Shown here in pieces: positions 53,104-59,785 of a DNA stretch of 64,000 bases. The notes beneath the pieces are model-generated. The model saw only the letters and a program-made list of their open reading frames with translations, searched no databases and was not told the DNA's origin. The translations under genes were made by a program, and so were the position numbers. The first letter of the stretch is position 1, and each line of letters begins with the position of its first letter. Source of the stretch: Pseudobutyrivibrio ruminis (lineage in GTDB: Bacteria > Bacillota > Clostridia > Lachnospirales > Lachnospiraceae); NCBI RefSeq assembly GCF_015057245.1, contig NZ_SVET01000008.1, positions 68,185-132,184 of the forward strand, given 5' to 3'.

Positions 53104-54573
53104 ATGTATTATCAATATGATAGTCAGTATAAAAATGTGATTATAAGAACTGCCCAAGGAAGATTTCCTGAAATCCTCCACAAAGGCGATAAACAATGGA
53201 GTATTCTGGCACCGAAGCCAAATGATCCTGATGATATGTATACCAGAGCTATTTATTTAGGCGGAGGTTGCTGGGAAAGGCTTGATGATATTGATGAGGA
53301 TATGGCTGAAAATATCTTGAAGGAATGGGGATATGATGCCAATCCGCCAGAAGCGGATGGTGTTTTAATACCTGAAAAAAATGCCAATATTGACGGTGTA
53401 GATAGATTTCCAGAAGGGTACTTATTCAAAGGGAAACTGAAGAAGATCCGCATCGATTCTAACTGTATTTGCTATGGCCCATGCCCGATGCCAGAGGATG
53501 AGACGGAACAGCATCTTACTATTACTTTGGAGGGTGGTGTTTGGCTTACAAGATTATCTTTTGCTAATGGGCAGATAGAAAAGACAAACTTTAAGATAGA
53601 CGTTGGAGTTGTCAATAATCTGTTTGATGTGATAGAAAATCGTTTTTCGCAGGAACATGAGCTTTATTGCGTGACTGATGTGGGCTCCTGGGAAATGATT
53701 TTAACAGATGAAGAAGGTAAGGAGTTTCAATACAACGGGCCTTTGATTGAAAATGCCGGAGACAGAGTTGAAGGGCTTTCTGATATGGTGAGAGAAGCTA
53801 CTGGCAGAGATGATTTATTTGTATTTGATGGATGCCCTGAAAAGATTGACTACTTGAAACTTGAGTACAACCGTGAGACCAAGATAAAGCCCAAACATTT
53901 ACCGGAAGATGCAGAGTATGAATTTGTGACCTGGAATTATGCTGAAGTTTTGACAATAGACAGGGCTACGGAGACGCTGACAAATCATATTCAATTTGCT
54001 GAGCAGTGTTCTGTTACAAATACTTATCATGTAGAGGAAGGTATCAGCAGCCTTCTGGATGAATTATGGCCAGAGATGTTTGATGATGTTACAGGCAATC
54101 CGCCTGATGCAATTGATGATCCAATGAATCAATGCAACTATAGGATAACTATTCGCACACAGCATGGAACCGAAAAGACTATAGAGGGTTCTTTTGATAA
54201 ACTTGGACTGCCTGACGAGTATCCGGAGTTTATAGAAAAGATTTATGATTTTATGGCTTTCTATGGAATTGGTGAGCTTTTTAACGAAGCGTCTTATGGT
54301 AAGGCAAAACGCACATCATCAGATTATATATTCTGTGATGTAGAGTTTGAGCCGGGAGGTAAGACCTACTGCTATTTGGCAGATGATGATTCTTACGAAG
54401 TTGGGGATACGGTTCTTGTTCCTGCGGGACATGATAACCATGAAGCATTGGTAAGGATTGTAGATAAAAACTATTATTCTTCTGAAGAAGCGCCATTTCC
54501 TGTGGAGAAGGCGAAACATATTATTAAGCGTATTGATGAAGATGAGATAGAAGATTATCTAGATTTAAAATGA
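53104..54573 (+). CDS. Hypothetical 489-aa protein in the defence array
   Basis: I do not recognise this protein. The N-terminus reads 'YKNVIIRTAQGRFPEILHKG'; two loosely similar segments near residues 140 and 350 ('LTITLEGGVWLTRLSF' and 'YRITIRTQHGTEKTIEGSF') suggest a repeated beta-rich module. The C-terminal ~70 residues ('TYCYLADDDSYEVGDTVLVP', 'AGHDNHEALVRIVD') look like a small beta-barrel of the kind that binds DNA or partners. It is acidic and soluble. It lies 21 nt after the macrodomain gene and 23 nt before the KAP NTPase gene. Confidence 0.5.
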   Translation: MYYQYDSQYKNVIIRTAQGRFPEILHKGDKQWSILAPKPNDPDDMYTRAIYLGGGCWERLDDIDEDMAENILKEWGYDANPPEADGVLIPEKNANIDGVDRFPEGYLFKGKLKKIRIDSNCICYGPCPMPEDETEQHLTITLEGGVWLTRLSFANGQIEKTNFKIDVGVVNNLFDVIENRFSQEHELYCVTDVGSWEMILTDEEGKEFQYNGPLIENAGDRVEGLSDMVREATGRDDLFVFDGCPEKIDYLKLEYNRETKIKPKHLPEDAEYEFVTWNYAEVLTIDRATETLTNHIQFAEQCSVTNTYHVEEGISSLLDELWPEMFDDVTGNPPDAIDDPMNQCNYRITIRTQHGTEKTIEGSFDKLGLPDEYPEFIEKIYDFMAFYGIGELFNEASYGKAKRTSSDYIFCDVEFEPGGKTYCYLADDDSYEVGDTVLVPAGHDNHEALVRIVDKNYYSSEEAPFPVEKAKHIIKRIDEDEIEDYLDLK

Positions 54574-54596
54574 TATTAAGGTTGGAGGGTTAACTT

Positions 54597-55973
54597 TTGG
54601 AATCATATGAATTAAAAGATACAGACGATAATATCTTGGATACATTACTTCATGATTCTATATCAAGAAATCAGTCTCTTTATAGATTTCTTGATATGTT
54701 AAATACTATCGATGGTAGTGTGTCGCTTGCAGTAAACGGTAGGTGGGGAACCGGCAAAACTTTTTTTGTTAAGCAGGCTAAGTTATTGCTTGAAGCGGAG
54801 AATCCTTTTTTTGAAAATAGACCATACTACAGTGAGGTTAAAAATAGCCAATCTTGGAAAAAACATAAGGCTGAAATTGGTCAGGAGTTTGCTCCTGTGC
54901 TGCCGGTTTATTATGATGCTTGGCTGAATGACAATGCTACAGATCCGATATTATCAATTGTTTATGAGATTATTAATCAGCTTGATTTAAAGGATGAGAT
55001 AAAAGGCAAGCCTGAGTTTAAGGAGATTATTAAGGGCGTTGCAATTCCTTTTGTCGAGAAAAAGACCGGCGTTAATATTGAAAAGTTTTTAGATTCTCTT
55101 GAAAGCAAAGATTATTTAGAAGAAATCTCCACGCAGCAGCATGTTCATGAACGGGTTGAAGAATTCATAACAAATGTTATAAAGGAACGTGGAAATCGCT
55201 TGGTTATTTTTATTGATGAATTAGATCGTTGTCGCCCAGATTATGCTGTTAATCTATTGGAACGTATAAAGCACTATTTCAGCAATGAAAATGTTACATA
55301 TGTTTTTTCCGTAAATATAGACGAGCTACAGCATACAATAAAGCGGTTCTATGGTGATGGATTTAGCTCTACTGAATACTTGGATCGTTTTTTTGACTTA
55401 ACGATAGATATTCCGATGATAGATGTAGATAAGTATTTTAACTCTATTTGTTTTGCATCCAATGATTTAGCGTCATCTGTTTGTAAAATTGTGGTATCAA
55501 AGCTTGATTTTAGTATGAGGCAGGCTGAGAGATTTGCAAAAATCATAAAAATTGCAATTTATAATAATAGATTTTATAAAAATAATCCGGTTTGGTCAGA
55601 GGATAGAGCAAAGTTTTTTATGATGGCTAATGTTGCGCCTTTGATTATTGGATTAAGAATGGCAGACATTAAGAAATATAGAAAGTTTATTGATGGTAAA
55701 GAAGCATCATTTATGCTTGAAGTATACGAAGGTGATAATAAAGATTTAGTAGATCATTTTATGCTGAAACAAAATGAAGTCTTTAAAACTGGTAATAATG
55801 CCGCAAATGAAGTGGATTTTAACCAGCGATTAACAGAAATATATGAAGCGATTTTTGATTACGATAAATCCAATTCATATCAGAAGGAAATTGGATTAAT
55901 GACTTTTGACAAGAACAGTAAGGCATGGTTATTGAATGTAATCAATTTGTTTTCATTGCAGATTGAGTTTTAA
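54597..55973 (+). CDS. KAP-family P-loop NTPase
   Basis: A 458-aa KAP NTPase: Walker A 'LAVNGRWGTGKTFFVKQA' near residue 46, Walker B 'RLVIFIDELDRCRPDYAVNL' near 203, and 'TYVFSVNIDELQHTIKRFYG' after it, all hallmarks of the family. TTG start with GGAGGG upstream. KAP NTPases are often inserted in membranes and recur in phage-defence gene clusters; here no clear membrane insertion is seen. It is the last gene of the + strand array and ends 21 bp before a bidirectional terminator. Confidence 0.85.
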   Translation: MESYELKDTDDNILDTLLHDSISRNQSLYRFLDMLNTIDGSVSLAVNGRWGTGKTFFVKQAKLLLEAENPFFENRPYYSEVKNSQSWKKHKAEIGQEFAPVLPVYYDAWLNDNATDPILSIVYEIINQLDLKDEIKGKPEFKEIIKGVAIPFVEKKTGVNIEKFLDSLESKDYLEEISTQQHVHERVEEFITNVIKERGNRLVIFIDELDRCRPDYAVNLLERIKHYFSNENVTYVFSVNIDELQHTIKRFYGDGFSSTEYLDRFFDLTIDIPMIDVDKYFNSICFASNDLASSVCKIVVSKLDFSMRQAERFAKIIKIAIYNNRFYKNNPVWSEDRAKFFMMANVAPLIIGLRMADIKKYRKFIDGKEASFMLEVYEGDNKDLVDHFMLKQNEVFKTGNNAANEVDFNQRLTEIYEAIFDYDKSNSYQKEIGLMTFDKNSKAWLLNVINLFSLQIEF

Positions 55974-55994
55974 TTCATATACAAAGAATTTTAA

Positions 55995-56027
55995 AAGAAC
56001 AGCTAACCATAACGGTGAGCTGTTCTT
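55995..56027. terminator. Bidirectional terminator between convergent genes
   Basis: AAGAACAGCT (55995-56004) and AGCTGTTCTT (56018-56027) are perfect 10-base arms with further inner pairing of ACC with GGT. A-rich and T-rich flanks suit both directions. It marks the end of the 23-kb array. Confidence 0.88.
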
Positions 56028-56040
56028 CGTATATACGGTA

Positions 56041-56703
56041 TTAGAATAAATCCTCATCTTCAGGCACAAATTTTTCTCTAAATTTTTGAGGCGCGCAATA
56101 AGGAGCTGAGTTCAATTCATTAAGGTACGTACTTATTACTATATTATAAGCTTCTTCCGGCATACCTTTTTCTGAATTGAAGCTCTCGATATCCAAGTAT
56201 TTTTTTATGAAAGCGTTGATTGCAATATTATCATGATCGCTATTGTCATAGTATGCAGAATCGCCGTTAACCATTTTATCTAAATAAAATGATTGATACC
56301 TAGCACTATTATTATCAAAGTTTGGAAATAGCAGCGCTTGATATTCTGTAGAGGTTGGATAGCTATCATAGCGCTTATCTGTATCTGTTTCATTGAGTTC
56401 TATGGTTTTAAAAATTGCTCTTTTAGATTTGAATAATTCAATAATCCAAGAGCCGATGCTCCTAGCACTAATTTGAGATGAAGCAGTTTTACGTCCAAAT
56501 AACTCATCCAGTGAAACACCAAAGTAGTCGGCTAATGCAATATATTGTTCAATAGTAAAGCGGCGTCCTTTTTTCTGATTAAGTGCTGAGCTGAAATTAG
56601 GCTGATTTGTTTCGAGAACTTTTTCAGCTAATTCTTTTTGTGTAATTTTGGATTCATTTATTTTATCCTTAATGAAATTGTTAGCATTCTCAATATATCC
56701 CAT
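56041..56703 (-). CDS. XRE-family regulator with C-terminal sensor-like domain
   Basis: A 220-aa protein and the only convincing gene on the - strand. Residues 8-70 form an XRE helix-turn-helix ('ESKITQKELAEKVLETNQPN', 'TIEQYIALADYFGVSLDELF'); the remaining 150 residues are an unassigned helical domain ('ISARSIGSWIIELFKSKRAI'). Its ribosome site, read on the - strand, is AAAGGTGG. A 10-bp inverted repeat lies 36-68 bp upstream. It faces the defence array and diverges from the lexA-like side, so it could govern either; the target is inferred. Confidence 0.8.
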   Translation of the reverse strand: MGYIENANNFIKDKINESKITQKELAEKVLETNQPNFSSALNQKKGRRFTIEQYIALADYFGVSLDELFGRKTASSQISARSIGSWIIELFKSKRAIFKTIELNETDTDKRYDSYPTSTEYQALLFPNFDNNSARYQSFYLDKMVNGDSAYYDNSDHDNIAINAFIKKYLDIESFNSEKGMPEEAYNIVISTYLNELNSAPYCAPQKFREKFVPEDEDLF

Positions 56704-56738
56704 AACGCAACCACCTTTTCTGAAATGATATGTAATAT

Positions 56739-56771
56739 TATCAATATATATCGAAATTACGTATATTGATA
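56739..56771. promoter_or_regulatory. Inverted repeat TATCAATATA...TATATTGATA
   Basis: Perfect 10-base arms (56739-56748 and 56762-56771) lie in an AT-rich stretch directly upstream of the - strand XRE gene; TATATCGTATATCG-like repeats continue to about 56835. It is likely the operator of that gene. The rest of 56772-57050 holds no gene; a small hairpin GTCCC-TATATT-GGGAC (56948-56963) followed by GCTTTTTG may be a weak terminator. Confidence 0.6.
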
Positions 56772-57050
56772 TAATATCATTGAAATATTATAAACGCAAT
56801 TAAATATATGACTTTTGATATATCGTATATCGTGAAATATAATTTAATCATAGGAACTAGTTACTATCGTTGTTATGAATGAGGTTTTTACATTAAGGGA
56901 AGGCGTAATAATGTAACAAAATGAAGGTGCGCTCACTTAATATGGAAGTCCCTATATTGGGACAGGCTTTTTGTTACCATTAGAATCATAAAAGGGGGAG
57001 TGCACGATTTTCGCGGCTGTCAGATATTTTCGTTATTTTGTAGATTAATA

Positions 57051-57079
57051 TTGCAAACAAGTGTTCGCGATGATATACT
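57051..57079 (+). promoter_or_regulatory. Promoter with embedded LexA (SOS) box
   Basis: -35 TTGCAA (57051-57056), 17-bp spacer, -10 TATACT (57074-57079). The spacer contains CAAACAAGTGTTCG (57054-57067), whose complement CGAACACTTGTTTG fits the Gram-positive LexA consensus CGAACN4GTTYG. This points to SOS-controlled, self-repressed expression of the LexA-like gene that follows. Confidence 0.8.
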
Positions 57080-57131
57080 TTCAAATAGGAAGTAACGAAA
57101 GCAGATTGCTTCCTTTAGAAAGGAGCGGCGT

Positions 57132-57734
57132 ATGAGACATAAATCTACAGAGCTTATGGGTACTATTAAGGCATTTGTAGAGGAATACTACAAGAATTAT
57201 CGCCACTCACCGTCTACAACAGAGATTGCGAATGCGGTCGGTATCGCTAGAGGAACTGCATATAAGTATCTGTTAGCCATGAGTGACAATGGCATGATCA
57301 GATATGATGGCCAGCAGATTTCTACTGAGCAGACCGAGAAGGTTCAGACAGAGTTTACAAGCGTAGCACTTCTAGGTGCTGTTTCCTGCGGCGTTCCCAC
57401 ACTGGAGGAAGAGTACGCAGAAGAATATGTGTCATTGCCTGTTTCTATGTTTGGCAACGGAACTTTTTTCTTATTAAGGGCAAACGGCGAGTCCATGATT
57501 GATGCTGGAATCTCTCCCGGAGATCTGGTACTTGTCAGAAAGCAGTCAGAAGCCATGGATGGCGATATTGTTGTTGCACTTGTAGGGAATGAGAACACGC
57601 TGAAGCGCTATTTTGTAGACAAAGAGAATCAGAAGATCAGACTTCATCCTGAGAATAAGGCTATGAAGGACATTATTGTTTCGGATTGTGAGATTCAGGG
57701 TGTAGCTGTTAAGGTCATTAAAGACCTCGCGTAA
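57132..57734 (+). CDS. LexA/UmuD-like S24 self-cleaving repressor
   Basis: A 200-aa protein with an N-terminal winged HTH ('TTEIANAVGIARGTAYKYL') and a C-terminal S24 peptidase fold: catalytic Ser in 'RANGESMIDAGISPGDLVLV' near residue 120 and catalytic Lys in 'NTLKRYFV' near 158. The cleavage site reads 'GAVSCGVP', a Cys-Gly bond as in UmuD rather than the Ala-Gly of most LexA. AGAAAGGAG lies upstream of the ATG, and a LexA box sits in the promoter. It probably links excision/transfer of ICE1 to DNA damage (inference). Confidence 0.88.
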   Translation: MRHKSTELMGTIKAFVEEYYKNYRHSPSTTEIANAVGIARGTAYKYLLAMSDNGMIRYDGQQISTEQTEKVQTEFTSVALLGAVSCGVPTLEEEYAEEYVSLPVSMFGNGTFFLLRANGESMIDAGISPGDLVLVRKQSEAMDGDIVVALVGNENTLKRYFVDKENQKIRLHPENKAMKDIIVSDCEIQGVAVKVIKDLA

Positions 57735-57901
57735 TGTGTGCTAAACAGTTTTTACAGATCAGACCAGTCGTGCATTGATAATGGCAGTGTTGACTACACT
57801 ACGGAAAGGCCATTATCGGGAGATTACAGTATGCTCATCATATCGGTTTCTTTCCCTTTTCCGAATGAGAGATATCAAGCTTGAAAGACAAAGGAGGCGT
57901 G

Positions 57902-58156
57902 ATGTTGATGAGTTCAGCGGAGGAAAAAATTGGGGAATGCGTGGTTTGCTGCCACAGATGTGGTGGATTTCTTATGGAGTCAGCTAGTACAACTTCGTAT
58001 ATGGTCTGCCCGGAATGCGGTGCTCGCCTTGTTGTGTGCGTGAAGAAAGGCAAGGTATCCGTATTCGATGATAATAGATCCGAGGAGGAGCTTGCTAAGA
58101 AGAGGCATGCTCGTTTAACCGGATACGCTGCGAAGCTTAACAAGTTAGGCAAGTAG
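57902..58156 (+). CDS. Small zinc-ribbon protein
   Basis: An 84-aa protein with two CxxC knuckles, 'CVVCCHRCGGFLME' and 'MVCPECGARLVVCVKKG', forming a likely zinc ribbon, then a basic helical tail ('EEELAKKRHARLTGYAAKLN'). The ATG at 57902 has AAGGAGG 5 nt upstream. It follows the LexA-like gene by 167 bp and precedes a structured non-coding stretch. Possibly a DNA- or RNA-binding regulator; no family assigned. Confidence 0.6.
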   Translation: MLMSSAEEKIGECVVCCHRCGGFLMESASTTSYMVCPECGARLVVCVKKGKVSVFDDNRSEEELAKKRHARLTGYAAKLNKLGK

Positions 58157-58185
58157 CAATAAGATTTACAATTAAATATTTATGA

Positions 58186-58420
58186 GGATGCCAGGGAGAT
58201 TGCTGGATTGGTCGCTGGTATGGCGTTAAAAGACTTACAAATGAGTGACGTCTGGCATCCAAGAGTTTGTGAAGAGAGTCGTATTTACTACGGATAGATG
58301 CAGCAAGGGCGTAAGACATCTATTCAGATTAAAAAGGGCCTGCAAAACAGAAGCTTACTGGAAGATACGTATATGCGTATCAGAAGGTTTTAGCAGTTGT
58401 TTTGCAGTGCTCTTTTATTT
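58186..58420 (+). ncRNA. Candidate structured RNA with long-range stems
   Basis: Between the zinc-ribbon gene and the next XRE gene lie about 320 bp without a gene. GGATGCCAG (58186-58194) pairs perfectly with CTGGCATCC (58252-58260). CTGCAAAAC (58340-58348) pairs perfectly with GTTTTGCAG (58399-58407) and encloses GATACG-TATATG-CGTATC (58364-58381). The second stem is followed by TGCTCTTTTATTTTTT, a terminator-like end. This could be a small regulatory RNA or a complex leader; expression is not shown. Confidence 0.5.
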
Positions 58421-58474
58421 TTTGCGCTCTTTTTCGGTTCGCTTCTGTTTTGGAAGGCACCGGAAAGGGTGTAG

Positions 58475-58837
58475 ATGATGAAAAAAGTAAACAGAAACAA
58501 TGGAGTAATTGATGTAACCACAGTCGGTGGAAGAATTAAAAAGTTACGAACTGATGCAGGATTTACCCAGGAGCAGCTTGCCTTAGAGCTTCATCTTGAG
58601 GGGAAGTCTGCTATTTCCAATTATGAGAATAACAGCAGAGGTGTTTCAGCGGAGATGCTTACCCAGTTGAGCCACTTATTTCACGTATCTGCTGATTATA
58701 TATTAAACGGTGATTCACCGGATAATCTTGATCCAATTGTTAATGAAGCAATTGAGATTCTTAACAATCTGAAGACGGACAAGGCAAAGAAGTCTGCACT
58801 TGAAATGCTAAGACAGATTCAGATTCTTGAGGGCTAA
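58475..58837 (+). CDS. XRE-family HTH regulator
   Basis: A 120-aa phage/ICE-repressor-like protein with an HTH at residues 18-75: 'IKKLRTDAGFTQEQLALELH', 'KSAISNYENNSRGVSAEML' and 'LSHLFHVSADYILNGD', then a short helical dimerisation tail. GGAAAGGGTG precedes the ATG. It lies in the integration/regulation end of ICE1, before the sigma-like gene and integrase. The 139 bp after it contain no gene; TTCACATC occurs twice there (near 58841 and 58862). Confidence 0.78.
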   Translation: MMKKVNRNNGVIDVTTVGGRIKKLRTDAGFTQEQLALELHLEGKSAISNYENNSRGVSAEMLTQLSHLFHVSADYILNGDSPDNLDPIVNEAIEILNNLKTDKAKKSALEMLRQIQILEG

Positions 58838-58976
58838 GGTTCACATCACGTGTACCTTATGTTCACATCCGCGCTAACGATTATAAAGCGCATTCCAATT
58901 AGACTAGAACATGTAAAGAGTTACGAAGCGGCGCGCAGCCAAGTGACATAAACACAACTGAATATAGGAGGTGTAT

Positions 58977-59537
58977 ATGGCCACTATGGTTAATATCTAT
59001 GAAAGCTACGGTGACAAATCAGCGAGGGAGAGGGCCGAACTGATTTATTCCAATTACTCTTCCTTCCAGGGAATCATCGAGGATTGCAAGATGAGACTGA
59101 TCTACGAGATTAAGGCAGAGAAGGAAAGAAAGCGTAGCAATCACAAAGATGAACTTGGAGTCCGTATTCAGAATTTGGGTAACTATAGTAATCCTACAGC
59201 GGATGAAGCGGTTCTTGATGTAATGCTTGAGGGAGCTATCAAAGGACTGAATTCAGCAGAGGATGCTTTATCAGATCCGGCTCTGGTACAGGAATTCAAG
59301 AGAAGAGAGTATGTCATTGTAATGATGGCTGATGAATATGCTTCTTTCAAGAGACACCTGCATGCACTTAGTGTGAAGGAACAGGAACTTATCATTCCGC
59401 TTCTTAAGCAGGAGAAGGATTACTACACACTGGCAGAAGAAGCTGGTGTATCTGTTCCGGTTGTCAGAAGAAAGGCAAGCCGTATTCATTGTGAATTGAT
59501 TTCCTACATGGAAAATTATTTCATTGAGAAGCTTTAG
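58977..59537 (+). CDS. Sigma-70 region-4-like HTH protein
   Basis: A 186-aa protein whose C-terminal 60 residues resemble sigma region 4 ('ALSVKEQELIIPLLKQEKDY', 'YTLAEEAGVSVPVVRRKASR'). The N-terminal 110 residues are helical, with 'ERAELIYSNYSSFQGIIEDC'. Such proteins are common just before the integrase in clostridial elements and in phages (ArpU-like late regulators). The ATG at 58977 is 5 nt after AGGAGG; the in-frame GTG at 58971 overlaps that site. A sigma-like activating role is inferred. Confidence 0.65.
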   Translation: MATMVNIYESYGDKSARERAELIYSNYSSFQGIIEDCKMRLIYEIKAEKERKRSNHKDELGVRIQNLGNYSNPTADEAVLDVMLEGAIKGLNSAEDALSDPALVQEFKRREYVIVMMADEYASFKRHLHALSVKEQELIIPLLKQEKDYYTLAEEAGVSVPVVRRKASRIHCELISYMENYFIEKL

Positions 59538-59548
59538 GAGGGATGGTC

Positions 59549-59707
59549 ATGAAGGAATTAAAAGAGCTTACATTTCCTCCAGAGGCTGAGGAAATGGCTA
59601 TTAAGTATGCTGCTTTTGACATTATGAAGCAGCTTAACAAAGAAGGAAAGATAACAGACGAAGAACTGCGGTATATCGCGAAAAAGCGTGATTTACCAAT
59701 TGAGTAA
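59549..59707 (+). CDS. SHOCT-like small protein (52 aa)
   Basis: A short frame 11 nt after the sigma-like gene, with AGGAGGGATG upstream. The product ends in 'LNKEGKITDEELRYIAKKRD', a SHOCT-like short helical motif (GxITDEEL) often found on accessory proteins of mobile elements. The region is compact and co-directional with the integrase, 78 bp downstream. No function is assigned. Confidence 0.65.
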   Translation: MKELKELTFPPEAEEMAIKYAAFDIMKQLNKEGKITDEELRYIAKKRDLPIE

Positions 59708-59785
59708 TTAGAGTAACCATTATATAATTAAGCTGTATGATGTACTCATAGTACTGACAGCTTAATTGGGAATGCGAGGTGCAAT

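Noticed and set aside
33047..55973. BREX, Druantia or Zorya system
   Set aside because: No PglZ phosphatase, PglX-type N6 methyltransferase, BrxL, DruE-size helicase with its small partners, or ZorAB motor proteins were seen.
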